NCBI RefSeq assembly: GCF_025917005.1
Contig: NZ_CP078091.1
Coordinates: 2,294,001-2,358,000 of the forward strand
Length of the DNA stretch: 64,000 nucleotides
Source: Porphyrobacter sp. ULC335
Lineage (GTDB): Bacteria; Pseudomonadota; Alphaproteobacteria; Sphingomonadales; Sphingomonadaceae
Direction: 5' to 3'
Shown: positions 52,063 through 61,682 of the stretch, one piece after another
Layout of the letters: the number at the start of each line of letters is the position of its first letter
Numbering within the stretch: the stretch's first letter is position 1
The notes under the pieces: model-generated
Seen by the model: only the letters and a program-made list of their open reading frames with translations
What the model was told of the DNA's origin: nothing
Database searches by the model: none
Translations under genes and position numbers: made by a program

Positions 52063-53751
52063 TCAGACGGCGGAGGAAGCCACAGCCGAATTCGCCGCAG
52101 ATAGCACCGCCCGCACACTGGCGGTGGCGATGTCCTCGTCGATCCCGCAGCCCCAGATGGTCCGGCCGTCAGGCGCGCGGCATTCGAGATAGGCGGCCGC
52201 GCGCGCATCTGTGCCAGCGCCAAGCGCGTGTTCGCTGTAATCGACCACCTCAAGCTCGACCCCGAAGGCCTCGCGCAAGGTGCCCATCACGCTGGAGATG
52301 AGCCCGTTGCCGCGGCCCGAGACAGACTGCTCTGTGCCGTCGACCGCGATGGTGCCAGCAAAGATGCGCGTGCCATCTGACGCGCGGCTTTCCTCGTAAC
52401 GGACAAGCTGGAAATGCTTGGGATGGGTCTTGACGTGATAGGCGCGGCGGAACGCGTCCCAGATGTCGGCAGCGCCCAGCTCGCGGCCCAATTCGTCCGC
52501 CATCTGTTGCACGTGTTTCGAGAAATCGGCCTGCATCTTCTTGGGCAGCTTGAGGCCCTGATCCTTCTCCAGCACCCAGGCGAACCCGCCCTTGCCGGAC
52601 TGCGAATTGACGCGGATCACCGCTTCGTAGCTGCGCCCGAGATCGGCGGGATCGATGGGCAGATAGGGCACGCGCCACGCCTCGTCGTTCTGCGTATCGC
52701 GCGCTTCGAAGCCCTTCTTGATCGCATCCTGATGGCTTCCGCTGAACGCGGTGTAGACCAGTTCCCCGCCATAGGGGTGGCGCTGGTGGACGGGCAGATC
52801 GTTGCAATAGGTGACCGTCTCGATCACCCGGTCGATGTCCGAGAAATCCAGCTCCGGATCGACGCCCTGCGTGTAGAGATTGAGCGCCATCGTCACGAGG
52901 CAGCAATTGCCGGTGCGCTCGCCATTGCCGAACAGACAGCCTTCGACGCGGTCCGCGCCTGCCATCAGCCCCAGCTCTGCCGCCGCGACACCGGTGCCGC
53001 GGTCGTTGTGGGTGTGGAGTGAGAGGATCGCGCTTTCGCGGTTCGGCAGATGCCGCGCGAAGTATTCGATCTGGTCGGCGTAGATATTGGGCGTCGCCGC
53101 CTCGACCGTGGCGGGGAGGTTGAGGATGATCGGATGTTCAGGGGTGGGCTGGAGCACCTCCATCACCGCCGCGCAGACCTCGATGCTGAAGTCGAGTTCG
53201 GCGGTGGAGAAGGTTTCGGGGCTGTACTGGAAGTGCCAGTCGGTATCCGGATATCTGGCCGCCTCGTCGCGCATCACCTTGGCGCCGGCGACGGCGATGG
53301 CTTTCACCTCGTCCTTGCTCATGCGGAACACGATGTCGCGCCACGCCGGGCTGACCGCGTTGTAGAGGTGGACGATTGCCGCGCGCGCGCCTTCGAGGCT
53401 GGCAAAGCTGGTGCGGATCAGGTCTTCGCGGCTTTGGGTCAGCACCTGCACGATCACGTCATCCGGGATCGCGTCGGACTTGACGAGACCGGAGATGAAA
53501 TCGAACTCAGTCGCGCCAGCGCTGGGGAAGCCGACTTCGATTTCCTTGAGACCGACCTCGACCAGCAGGTCGAAGAAGCGCCGCTTCTTCACCGCGTCCA
53601 TCGGATCGATGATCGACTGGTTACCATCGCGCAGATCGGTCGACAGCCAGCGCGGGGCTTTCTCGATCAGGCGCGAGGGCCATTGGCGGTCTGGCAGGTT
53701 GATCTGGCCAAACGGACGGTACTTGGCGGAAGGCTGCTTGAGCATGGGCAT
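52063..53751 (-). CDS. leuA: 2-isopropylmalate synthase
   Basis: Condenses 2-oxoisovalerate with acetyl-CoA, the first committed step of leucine synthesis. The 562-aa protein is of the long LeuA type: catalytic STDLRDGNQS at the N-terminus, metal-binding SLHTHNDRG, GCLFGNGERTGN, and a C-terminal regulatory domain from about residue 430 (YEESRASDGTRIFAGTIAVDG) for leucine feedback inhibition. Start MPMLKQPSAKYRPFGQ has a second in-frame ATG two codons in. A leucine-rich leader peptide lies 87 bases upstream, suggesting attenuation. Confidence 0.95.
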   Translation of the reverse strand: MPMLKQPSAKYRPFGQINLPDRQWPSRLIEKAPRWLSTDLRDGNQSIIDPMDAVKKRRFFDLLVEVGLKEIEVGFPSAGATEFDFISGLVKSDAIPDDVIVQVLTQSREDLIRTSFASLEGARAAIVHLYNAVSPAWRDIVFRMSKDEVKAIAVAGAKVMRDEAARYPDTDWHFQYSPETFSTAELDFSIEVCAAVMEVLQPTPEHPIILNLPATVEAATPNIYADQIEYFARHLPNRESAILSLHTHNDRGTGVAAAELGLMAGADRVEGCLFGNGERTGNCCLVTMALNLYTQGVDPELDFSDIDRVIETVTYCNDLPVHQRHPYGGELVYTAFSGSHQDAIKKGFEARDTQNDEAWRVPYLPIDPADLGRSYEAVIRVNSQSGKGGFAWVLEKDQGLKLPKKMQADFSKHVQQMADELGRELGAADIWDAFRRAYHVKTHPKHFQLVRYEESRASDGTRIFAGTIAVDGTEQSVSGRGNGLISSVMGTLREAFGVELEVVDYSEHALGAGTDARAAAYLECRAPDGRTIWGCGIDEDIATASVRAVLSAANSAVASSAV

Positions 53752-53797
53752 GGGAAGAGGCTCGTCGCGAGAAGGGAAGGAAGGCTGCGGCGGGTTA

Positions 53798-53851
53798 CCC
53801 TTGGGAGCGGTGCCGCGGCTGTCTCCGCGCGCGGCTGCCTACGCCCAAGGG
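53798..53851 (-). promoter_or_regulatory. inverted repeat in the leuA leader (candidate attenuator)
   Basis: CCCTTGGG within the Pro-Trp codons of the leader peptide (plus-strand 53844-53851) can pair with CCCAAGGG downstream on the transcript (53805-53798). Alternative GCGGC/GCCGC pairing with the following segment and a pyrimidine-rich run (about 53786-53772) are present, as in an antiterminator/terminator switch. The alternative structures were judged by eye only. Confidence 0.45.
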
Positions 53852-53889
53852 CGCATAAGTCGAAGCAGCAGGAGTCCGTTCCGCGTCAT
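53839..53889 (-). CDS. leuL: leucine-rich leader peptide of leuA
   Basis: A 16-codon reading frame, MTRNGLLLLRLMRPWA, with four consecutive leucines and a fifth after one arginine. It ends 87 bases before leuA. A CATAAT -10-like box at 53913-53908 would put the transcript start only about a dozen bases ahead of the ATG. Such peptides sense charged tRNA-Leu by ribosome stalling. The ribosome binding site is weak. The leucine run and position make chance unlikely. Confidence 0.72.
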   Translation of the reverse strand: MTRNGLLLLRLMRPWA

Positions 53890-53957
53890 GGCGTGCAGTC
53901 TTTGCCGATTATGCCTGAGCGCGCAAGCGGGGAATGGCCCGGGGCGCTACCCTGCCG

Positions 53958-54422
53958 TCAACCGCAGCGTGCGTCGCGGATGATGTTCTGCGCATCGAGC
54001 ATGATCGACAGGCGCGGGTTGGTCGGATCGGGATTGACGTTGCCGCCGCTGCCAAAGGCGACGAAACGCAGATTGTCGGTGCGGCCGAGCATCTTGGCGA
54101 TTTCGGCGCGGGTCGCCTGATCGGCGAGCTTGCCCATGAATGGCCCCATCAGCGGCGCGCCGCAGGTCTTTGATGCCGGATCGGTCAGGGTGCCGCGCGC
54201 GAATGGCCCGGGTGCAGCGCCGGGGAGCGGTTGCGCGATCTGCGGGGTGGCAGTGGCAGCAGGGGCGGGAGTACCGCCCGGCGCGGGCGTTGCCTCGCCT
54301 GCCCCGATACGCTCGGCAAAGCTTTCGGCATCATTGCCGGGCTGCTGCGGCTCGCTCCCGCAGGCTGAGAGTGCCAGGGCGAGGGCGGGGACGGCAAAAG
54401 AAAGGGCACGAGCGGTGATCAT
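53958..54422 (-). CDS. lipoprotein with I78-type peptidase inhibitor domain
   Basis: A 154-aa lipoprotein: MITARALSFAVPALALALSAC ends in a lipobox cysteine. A Pro/Ala/Thr-rich linker (residues ~30-75) leads to a C-terminal domain resembling the Potato-inhibitor-I-like I78 family: KTCGAPLMGPFMGK, then TRAEIAKMLG, ending PRLSIMLDAQNIIRDARCG with the family's final CG. It probably restrains a periplasmic serine protease. It is upstream of leuA but separated by the leader region. Confidence 0.82.
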   Translation of the reverse strand: MITARALSFAVPALALALSACGSEPQQPGNDAESFAERIGAGEATPAPGGTPAPAATATPQIAQPLPGAAPGPFARGTLTDPASKTCGAPLMGPFMGKLADQATRAEIAKMLGRTDNLRFVAFGSGGNVNPDPTNPRLSIMLDAQNIIRDARCG

Positions 54423-54490
54423 GTCGTCCAGTCCATGAATTGAGGCGAGGTCGCCAAAGCGCGCTTTGCGTTACCGGTTTATGACATTCT

Positions 54491-54562
54491 TGTGCGCCCT
54501 ACCACTTTGTTGCTTGAGGGCGGGGCTGTGCGCCCTACCACTTTGTTGGGTGTGGGCGGGGG
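54491..54562. repeat. tandem 36-bp duplication
   Basis: Two adjacent 36-base units start at 54491 and 54527. The first 22 bases, TGTGCGCCCTACCACTTTGTTG (given in two parts: TGTGCGCCCTA and CCACTTTGTTG), are identical; the rest differs slightly. CGCCCT/AGGGCG can form a weak stem in each unit. They fill the space between the hydroxy-acid oxidase gene and the I78 lipoprotein gene. Function unknown. Confidence 0.7.
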
Positions 54563-54566
54563 CAAG

Positions 54567-55718
54567 TTAGCTTCGCTGGCGGATGCGATCGCCCGTCAGC
54601 TGGTCCACGCTGGTCACGCCCATCAGCCGCATTCCGCGCTCTATCTCGTCCTTGAGGATGCCTAGAGCGCGCTCGACCCCCTCCTGCCCCGCCGCTGCGA
54701 GGGCATAGAGATAGAGCCGCCCGCCCGAAGCAGCAGTCGCCCCCGAGCACAGCGCTTTCAGAACATGGGTGCCGCGCCGCACGCCGCCATCGCAGATGAT
54801 CTCGATCTTGCCGCCGACGGCATCGACAATCTCGGGCAGCTGGTCGAACGGCGCGCGGCTGCCATCGAGCTGCCTGCCACCGTGGTTGGAAATCATGATC
54901 GCATCCGCGCCGATCTCCACCGCCCGCCGCGCGTCGCCAGCGCTCATCACGCCTTTGAGGACGAAGGTCCCGCCCCATTGCTCGCGGATCGCTGCGGCGG
55001 TTTCCCAGTTCATCGAGGTATCGAGCATGGTGTTGAAATATTCGGCAATGCTCACCGCCTTGCCGCTGCCTTCGCTCACGTGTGTGTCGAGATTGGGGAG
55101 ACGGAATCTCTCGCGCAATACGTAATCGAGCGTCCAGCGCGGGCGGGTGGCGTAGCTGAGGATGCTCGCCGGGGTGAAGCGCGGCGGGGTGGTGAAGCCG
55201 GAGCGCAGGCACCGCTCGCGCTTGCCCGATACGATGGTATCGACCGTCAGCGCCAGCGCATCGAACTTCGCTGCCTGACACCGCTCGATCATGTGGGTGT
55301 TCAGTCCCTTGTCCTTGTGGACATAGAGCTGGAACAGCTTCGGCCCGCTGGTCAGCGCCGCGATCTCCTCGATGCTGCGTGTCGCAAGGCTGGAAATGCC
55401 GAACCACAACCCGAACTTCTCCGCCGCCTTCGCCACAGCCGTCTCGCCCTGCCAGTGGAAGGCGCGCTGCACGGCGGTGGGGGAGAGCATCAGCGGCAGG
55501 GCCGACTGCTTGCCGAGGATCATGCAGGAGGTATCGATCGTCTCGACCCCGGCGAGCACGTCCGGCACCAGATCGACGCTGGCAAAGGCGGCGGTGTTGC
55601 GCGCCTTGGTCAGCTCGTCATCGGCCGCGCCGTCGATGTAATCGAACACCGGAAACGGCAGCCGCGCCTTCGCCAGCGCGCGGAAATCGTCGATGTTGTG
55701 GCAATCGGTCAGGCGCAT
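54567..55718 (-). CDS. lldD: FMN-dependent alpha-hydroxy-acid oxidase (L-lactate dehydrogenase LldD type)
   Basis: A 383-aa FMN TIM-barrel enzyme that oxidises L-2-hydroxy acids such as lactate to keto acids, passing electrons to the respiratory chain or oxygen. Family marks are FPVFDYIDGAADDE, LMLSPTAVQRAFHWQGE, FQLYVHKDKG, TVDTIVSGKRERC and the FMN phosphate/active-site segment MISNHGGRQLDGSRAP. The ATG at 55718 is my start; a TTG at 55751 would add 11 residues. It lies 46 bases after the YceI gene on the same strand. The true substrate is not certain. Confidence 0.9.
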   Translation of the reverse strand: MRLTDCHNIDDFRALAKARLPFPVFDYIDGAADDELTKARNTAAFASVDLVPDVLAGVETIDTSCMILGKQSALPLMLSPTAVQRAFHWQGETAVAKAAEKFGLWFGISSLATRSIEEIAALTSGPKLFQLYVHKDKGLNTHMIERCQAAKFDALALTVDTIVSGKRERCLRSGFTTPPRFTPASILSYATRPRWTLDYVLRERFRLPNLDTHVSEGSGKAVSIAEYFNTMLDTSMNWETAAAIREQWGGTFVLKGVMSAGDARRAVEIGADAIMISNHGGRQLDGSRAPFDQLPEIVDAVGGKIEIICDGGVRRGTHVLKALCSGATAASGGRLYLYALAAAGQEGVERALGILKDEIERGMRLMGVTSVDQLTGDRIRQRS

Positions 55719-55764
55719 CGCAGCGATGGCCTGCCCGATTGCCGCATCCAAGTCGAGAGCGCTT

Positions 55765-56424
55765 CTACTGCTTTTCGAAGGCCACGCTGATATCGAGTTC
55801 AACCTCGTCGCTGACGAAGGGGATGCCGTAGTTTACGCCGAAGTCTGACCGCTTAATTTCAGTCTCGGCCTCGAAGCCGATGGTTTCCTTCTTGTTGAAC
55901 GGGTTCACGCCCGCGCCGGTGAATTCCGCCTGGAAGGTCACGGGCCTGGTCACGCCGTTCAGCGTCAGATCGCCGGTGATGGTGGCCATCATCCCTTCCG
56001 CTTTGACCGCGGTCGAGACGAAGCGTGCTGCCGCCGGTGCGGGGCCGAAGAAATCGGGCTTGCCGCCATCCTTGCCTGCACGCAGCAGATGATCGGTCAG
56101 GCCCTTGCTGGCGGTGGTGACGCTGGCAACCGGGATGGTCACATCCACCTTGGCTGCATAAAGGTTCGCCGGATCAATCTCCAGTGAACCGGCGACATCG
56201 CCGAAAATGCCATAATAATCGTTGAAGCCGAAGTGGTTGACTTCAAAGGCGATCAGCGAGTGGCCCGGATCGGCAGTATAGGTGCCTGCGGTGACGCGCG
56301 ATGCGTCCTGCTGGCCGGGAGCTTGCGGCGCGCCCTGGGCGAAAATCGCGGGCGCTGCCAGCATTCCGCCGGTGGAAGCGACGAGTACGGCGGCTGCGGC
56401 GGCGGCGAGTTTGCGGTGCTTCAT
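55765..56424 (-). CDS. YceI-family periplasmic protein
   Basis: A 219-aa secreted protein with a signal peptide (LAAAAAAVLVASTGGMLAAPA, cleavage probably after AIFAQG). The mature part is a YceI lipocalin-like barrel: AGTYTADPGHSLIAFEVNHF, DVTIPVASVTTASKGL, DHLLRAGKDGGKPDFFG and TGDLTLNGVTRPVTFQAEF. YceI proteins bind isoprenoid lipids such as polyprenyl quinones; the physiological role is unclear. Confidence 0.92.
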   Translation of the reverse strand: MKHRKLAAAAAAVLVASTGGMLAAPAIFAQGAPQAPGQQDASRVTAGTYTADPGHSLIAFEVNHFGFNDYYGIFGDVAGSLEIDPANLYAAKVDVTIPVASVTTASKGLTDHLLRAGKDGGKPDFFGPAPAAARFVSTAVKAEGMMATITGDLTLNGVTRPVTFQAEFTGAGVNPFNKKETIGFEAETEIKRSDFGVNYGIPFVSDEVELDISVAFEKQ

Positions 56425-56494
56425 GGAAAGAGTCTCCTTGCTCGAGTGATCTGAATTCGCCGGCCCGATCAGGGTTCCGGCTGTGATCGTCGTT

Positions 56495-57094
56495 TCAGCA
56501 CTCGGCGAACATCTGACGGGTGCGTGCGCTCAACTGGGGCCGCGAATAGGCAGGGGCAATAGCATCGCCGGCGCAGGGGCGATAGGCCGGGTCCTGTTTC
56601 AGGCAACCTTCGCGGCAGACCAGCATGGCGCGTTCCTGCTGCCAGTCGATCCGCCAGAAGCGCCCGCCGGGGGTGGAGACATAGCCATCAAGGCGGCTCT
56701 CGATATCGCTTTCCAGATCGAGCAGCGAAGGCACTTCGCTGTCATAGTTCTGATCGAAAGCGCCGTGCGTATGGATGCTGGCGAGCGGGGCCATGCCCGG
56801 TTCGTCGAAATAGCGCAGATCGCAGGTCGCCTCGTCGCCTTCGCGCACCTTGGTGGTGTCCAGTTTACCGTCGCTGTTTTCGAAGATGATCGCGCATAAT
56901 TCGACCCTGTCGGAGAAGGATCGTGCCTGCATCGCGTCGAGCCGTTGGCGCGCGAAGGCCTGCACCTCGCTTTGCGAGACGGTGACGACAAAGTCTTCCG
57001 GGGTTTTGACGTTGGTGGCGGCACGCACGACGATCACCACCCACAGGATGGCGATCGCCGCGTATACCAGCTTTGCGTATCGGCCTTCAAACAT
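56495..57094 (-). CDS. DUF4329 domain protein, membrane-anchored
   Basis: A 199-aa protein with one N-terminal membrane segment (AKLVYAAIAILWVVIVVRAA) and a DUF4329-type domain: VELCAIIFENSDGKL, then ASIHTHGAF and SEVPSLLDLESDIESRLDGY, and GGRFWRIDWQQERA. The HTH(G) and SxxD residues resemble a JAB-like metal site. Conserved cysteines sit near the end (CREGCLKQ). Proteins of this domain are often toxin-associated or of unknown function; here it stands alone between YceI and ilvC. Confidence 0.72.
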   Translation of the reverse strand: MFEGRYAKLVYAAIAILWVVIVVRAATNVKTPEDFVVTVSQSEVQAFARQRLDAMQARSFSDRVELCAIIFENSDGKLDTTKVREGDEATCDLRYFDEPGMAPLASIHTHGAFDQNYDSEVPSLLDLESDIESRLDGYVSTPGGRFWRIDWQQERAMLVCREGCLKQDPAYRPCAGDAIAPAYSRPQLSARTRQMFAEC

Positions 57095-57112
57095 CTGGCC
57101 GATGGTGTGGCC

Positions 57113-58153
<1,041 letters not shown>

Positions 58154-58161
58154 TTATCGTC

Positions 58162-58241
58162 ATGCTGAACTTGTTTCAGCATCCATCCCGCCGCGAGCAC
58201 CTGCGCTTGAGGAAAAATGGACCCTGAAACGAGTTCAGGGT
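58162..58241. repeat. REP-like double hairpin between ilvN and ilvC
   Basis: Two imperfect-unit hairpins, ATGCTGAA/TTCAGCAT at 58162-58182 and ACCCTGAA/TTCAGGGT at 58221-58241, are arranged as two related palindromes about 40 bases apart. This form (catgctgaac-ttg-tttcagcat ... ccctgaaacgagttcaggg) is a common dispersed element in sphingomonads. Lying inside the ilvBNC transcript it could act in mRNA processing. Confidence 0.75.
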
Positions 58242-58258
58242 GACGGAATGGAAAAACT

Positions 58259-58780
58259 TCAGGCCCCCTGCGCCCCGCGCATCATGCCCACGATCCCGGT
58301 GCGGCCCACCTCGACCAACCCCAACTCGCGCATCAATGCGATGAAGCTGTCGACCTTGTCGGGCGGACCGGTGATTTCGAAGATGAAGCTCTCGGTTGTC
58401 GTATCGACCGGCCGCGCACGGAAGATGTCGGCAAGACGCAGCGCCTCGACCCGCTTGTCCCCCGTGCCGGTGACCTTGATCAGCGCAAGCTCGCGTTCGA
58501 CATGCGGGCCGGCGGTCGTCAGGTCGGTGACCTTGTGCACCGGCACCAGCCGTTCGAGCTGCGCCTCGATCTGGTCGATCACCCGCGGGGGGCCGTTGGT
58601 GACGATGGTGATGCGGCTGATCGCGTGGTCTTCGGAGATATCGGCCACGGTCAGGCTGTCGATGTTGTATCCGCGCGCGGTGAACAGGCCTGTGATCTTG
58701 GCGAGGATCCCCGGCTCGTTATCGACCGTGACGGCGAGCACGTGACGCTCGGAGGCTGCTTCGGCAATTTTCATGGGCAT
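58259..58780 (-). CDS. ilvN: acetolactate synthase small (regulatory) subunit
   Basis: Regulatory partner of IlvB that confers valine feedback inhibition. The 173-aa protein has an N-terminal ACT domain (HVLAVTVDNEPGILAKITGLFTARGYN is its start; IDSLTVADISEDHAISRITIV follows) and a C-terminal ALS_ss_C domain (GPPDKVDSFIALMRELGLVEVGRTG). The start overlaps nothing; it follows ilvB by nine bases. Shorter than E. coli IlvI/H-type partners is not evident; length is normal. Confidence 0.95.
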   Translation of the reverse strand: MPMKIAEAASERHVLAVTVDNEPGILAKITGLFTARGYNIDSLTVADISEDHAISRITIVTNGPPRVIDQIEAQLERLVPVHKVTDLTTAGPHVERELALIKVTGTGDKRVEALRLADIFRARPVDTTTESFIFEITGPPDKVDSFIALMRELGLVEVGRTGIVGMMRGAQGA

Positions 58781-58789
58781 GTGCGTGTC

Positions 58790-60595
58790 CTAGACCAGCG
58801 CCTTGGCTTCGTCGTCCATCGTGCCTTCGACCTTGTCGCCGTAGAGCATCATTTCGGTATGCGCCGCGCCCGAAGGGATCATCGGCAGGCAATTGGCATC
58901 CTGCGCGACCATACAGTCGACGATCACCGGTCCGGGATGATCGAGCATCCGCATGATACCATCGTCCAGATCGCGCTCCTCGGTTATGCGGATGCCCTTC
59001 CAGCCATAAGCCTCGGCAAGCTTCACGAAATCGGGCAGGCTGTCGGAATAGGAGTTCGAATAGCGGCTTTCATAGGTCAGTTCCTGCCACTGGCGGACCA
59101 TGCCCATATATTCGTTGTTGAGGATGAAGATCTTGACCGGCAGGCGGTACTGGCTCGCCGTGCCGAGTTCCTGGATGTTCATCTGGATCGAAGCTTCACC
59201 GGCGATGTCGATCACCAACGCATCGGGATGGCCGAGCTGCGCGCCGATGGCCGCGGGCAGGCCATAGCCCATCGTGCCGAGCCCGCCCGAGGTGAGCCAC
59301 TTGTTCGGATCTTCAAAGCCGAAATACTGCGCGGCCCACATCTGGTGCTGGCCGACTTCGGTGGTGATGATCGGGTTGCGCGCATGGGTGAGGGCGTGGA
59401 GCCGCTCCACTGCCTTTTGCGGCATGATCATGCCCGGGTTCTTCACCGAGCGTTCGGGATAGGCGAGGCATTCACGTGCACGCCAGCCTGCAATCCGCGC
59501 CTTCCATTCGCCCAGATTGCGTGCCTGACGGTCGCCCCAAGCCTCGATCAGCTGGGCGATCACCGTGCCGCAATCGCCGACGATACCCATGTCGACCGGC
59601 ACGACCTTGTTGATCGATGAGCGGTCGATATCGATGTGGATTTTCTTGGAATCCGGCGAGAAGGCATCAAGACGCCCGGTCACGCGGTCATCGAAGCGCG
59701 CACCGATGCAGACCATCACATCGCACTTGTTCATCGCCATGTTGGCTTCGTAGGTGCCGTGCATCCCCAGCATCCCAAGCCAGTCGGGGTGCTGCGAAGG
59801 GAAGGCACCCAGGCCCATCAGCGTCGAGGTGACCGGCGCGCCGGTGATGTCCTGCAACTGCCGAAGCAAGCGGCTCGCCTCGGGGCCGGAATTGATCACG
59901 CCGCCGCCGGTGTAGAAGATGGGACGCTGGGCGTTGGCGATCATCTCGATAGCCTCGACGATCTGCTCGGGCGGAGCGACGGTCTGCGGGGCGTAGCGGT
60001 GCGCGCCCGCGCGGGTCAGCGTGCGGCGTTCGGACGGCACGGCGATCTGCACGTTCTTGGGAATATCGATCACAACCGGGCCGGGGCGGCCGGTGGTGGC
60101 GATCAGGAAGGCTTCCTTGATCGTCGCGGCCAGATCGGCCGGGTCCTTCACGAGGTAGTTGTGCTTGGTGCAGTGGCGCGTGATGCCGATGGTGTCGGCT
60201 TCCTGAAACGCGTCAGTGCCGATCAGGCTGGTCGGGACCTGTCCTGTGATGACCACGAGCGGGATCGAATCCATCCACGCATCGGCAATGCCGGTGATGG
60301 CGTTGGTCGCGCCCGGGCCGGAGGTGACGAGAACCACGCCGGGCTTGCCGGTGGAGCGGGCATAGCCTTCAGCGGCATGGGCCGCGCCCGCTTCATGGCG
60401 GACGAGGATGTGGCGGATACGCTCATCGCCAAACAGCTCGTCATAGATCGGCAGAACCGCGCCGCCGGGATAGCCGAACACGAATTCGACCCCCTGTTCG
60501 ATCAGGGAGTTCACGAGGATAGCCGCACCGCTCATGGTGCTGGCGGGTTCCCTCGTCGGGGCAGGGGCCGGCTTGCCGGGCACGGGACACTCCAT
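58790..60595 (-). CDS. ilvB: acetolactate synthase large (catalytic) subunit
   Basis: ThDP- and FAD-dependent enzyme condensing two pyruvates, or pyruvate with 2-oxobutyrate. The 601-aa length is typical. Seen are [17 protein letters not shown], the catalytic glutamate in [46 protein letters not shown], and the ThDP motif [13 protein letters not shown] use ATG 60595; an ATG at 60535 ([15 protein letters not shown]) is also possible. A terminator-like hairpin sits only 45 bases upstream of the start. Confidence 0.95.
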   Translation of the reverse strand: MECPVPGKPAPAPTREPASTMSGAAILVNSLIEQGVEFVFGYPGGAVLPIYDELFGDERIRHILVRHEAGAAHAAEGYARSTGKPGVVLVTSGPGATNAITGIADAWMDSIPLVVITGQVPTSLIGTDAFQEADTIGITRHCTKHNYLVKDPADLAATIKEAFLIATTGRPGPVVIDIPKNVQIAVPSERRTLTRAGAHRYAPQTVAPPEQIVEAIEMIANAQRPIFYTGGGVINSGPEASRLLRQLQDITGAPVTSTLMGLGAFPSQHPDWLGMLGMHGTYEANMAMNKCDVMVCIGARFDDRVTGRLDAFSPDSKKIHIDIDRSSINKVVPVDMGIVGDCGTVIAQLIEAWGDRQARNLGEWKARIAGWRARECLAYPERSVKNPGMIMPQKAVERLHALTHARNPIITTEVGQHQMWAAQYFGFEDPNKWLTSGGLGTMGYGLPAAIGAQLGHPDALVIDIAGEASIQMNIQELGTASQYRLPVKIFILNNEYMGMVRQWQELTYESRYSNSYSDSLPDFVKLAEAYGWKGIRITEERDLDDGIMRMLDHPGPVIVDCMVAQDANCLPMIPSGAAHTEMMLYGDKVEGTMDDEAKALV

Positions 60596-60640
60596 CAGAT
60601 CGCTGTCACAGGGCCGGGTGGGCCGGGTGAGGGGGCTTCA

Positions 60641-60683
60641 ACAAACAAAACCGGCCCGATGCAGGGGGAATTGCATCGGACCG
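60641..60683 (-). terminator. intrinsic terminator between miaA and ilvB (possible attenuator)
   Basis: On the minus strand CGGTCCGATGCA (60683-60672) pairs with TGCATCGGGCCGG (60663-60651), followed by TTTTGTTTGT. It stops transcription coming from miaA. Because only 45-105 bases separate it from the ilvB start, it could also serve as an attenuator for ilvBN; no leader peptide was found. A TTGACT -35-like element lies upstream at 60723-60718. Confidence 0.75.
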
Positions 60684-60725
60684 AGTGATACGGCCGCTAT
60701 CGGTTACATTCTGATAAGTCAACCC

Positions 60726-61682
60726 CTATTTGCGCAATAATGATGCAAAATAGGTCTCGATATCGATATTTTCAGATTCCCAGCTTGGCTGCGCCCTTGG
60801 CCAGTCCGCAGGGGGCTGGCGGCGGAACCAGGTGAACTGCCGCTTGGCATAGTTGCGCGTGGCTTGCTGTCCGGCCGCAACCACTGTTTCCGCCTCGATC
60901 TCGCCTGCCAGCCATGCCGAAATCTCCGGCACGCCGATGGCCCGCATGACCGGCAGATCGGGATCGAGCCCGCGTGCCAGCAAAGCCTCGACCTCCGCCA
61001 CCGCGCCGCCATCAAGCATCGCTTCGAACCGCGTGTCGCAGCGCTCGTAGACCCAGGCGCGCTCGGGCTCGATGATCAGCGGATGGAGCGTCACCTCCTC
61101 GGCAATCCCCCCTGCTTTGGCGAGCTGCCAGTCGGCGAGCGTCACACCGGTCGCGCGCTTCACCTCCAGTGCGCGGGCGATGCGCTGACGATCGCCGGGA
61201 TCAAGCGCCATGGCCCGTTCCGGGTCTTCGATCTGGAGCAGCTTGTAGGCGGCATCATCCTCCATCGCCCGCACGGCAGCGCGCACGGTGGGATCAATCT
61301 CGGGGATCGGGGCGATGCCTTCGAGCAGCACCTTGAGATAAAGCCCCGTCCCGCCGACCAGAATCGGCACGGCATTTTCGGCATGGGCGGCAGCAATCTC
61401 GTCCTTGGCGCGGGTGGCCCAACCCGCTGCCGAGCAGGCCTCCGCCCCGTCCCACGCGCCGAACAGGCGGTGGTCTATCCCCTCCATCTCGTCTTCGGAT
61501 GGCCGGGCGGACAGCACCTGCAAATCGGCATAGACCTGCGCGCTGTCGGCATTGATGATCACGCCGCGCCGCCCGTCCGCAGCGAGAATGTGGGCGAGGG
61601 CAAGCGCAATCGCGCTCTTGCCGCTGGCGGTCGGCCCTGCGATGAGCGCGAGCGGCAATTCAGGAGAAGTCGGAATGCTCAT
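60726..61682 (-). CDS. miaA: tRNA dimethylallyltransferase
   Basis: Transfers a dimethylallyl group to A37 of tRNAs reading UNN codons. The 318-aa protein has the P-loop [73 protein letters not shown] and the C-terminal [16 protein letters not shown]. The ATG at 61682 has no clear ribosome binding site and overlaps, on the other strand, the serB start region by eight bases. It ends 130 bases before ilvB. Confidence 0.95.
   Translation of the reverse strand: MSIPTSPELPLALIAGPTASGKSAIALALAHILAADGRRGVIINADSAQVYADLQVLSARPSEDEMEGIDHRLFGAWDGAEACSAAGWATRAKDEIAAAHAENAVPILVGGTGLYLKVLLEGIAPIPEIDPTVRAAVRAMEDDAAYKLLQIEDPERAMALDPGDRQRIARALEVKRATGVTLADWQLAKAGGIAEEVTLHPLIIEPERAWVYERCDTRFEAMLDGGAVAEVEALLARGLDPDLPVMRAIGVPEISAWLAGEIEAETVVAAGQQATRNYAKRQFTWFRRQPPADWPRAQPSWESENIDIETYFASLLRK

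Noticed and set aside
54491-54562. 36-bp repeats considered as a minimal CRISPR array
   Set aside because: The copies are directly adjacent with no spacer, only two exist, and no cas gene is near.
60641-60725. Leader peptide for ilvB attenuation
   Set aside because: Upstream of the hairpin the only start codon is followed at once by a stop (ATG TAA); no Ile/Val/Leu-rich frame is present.
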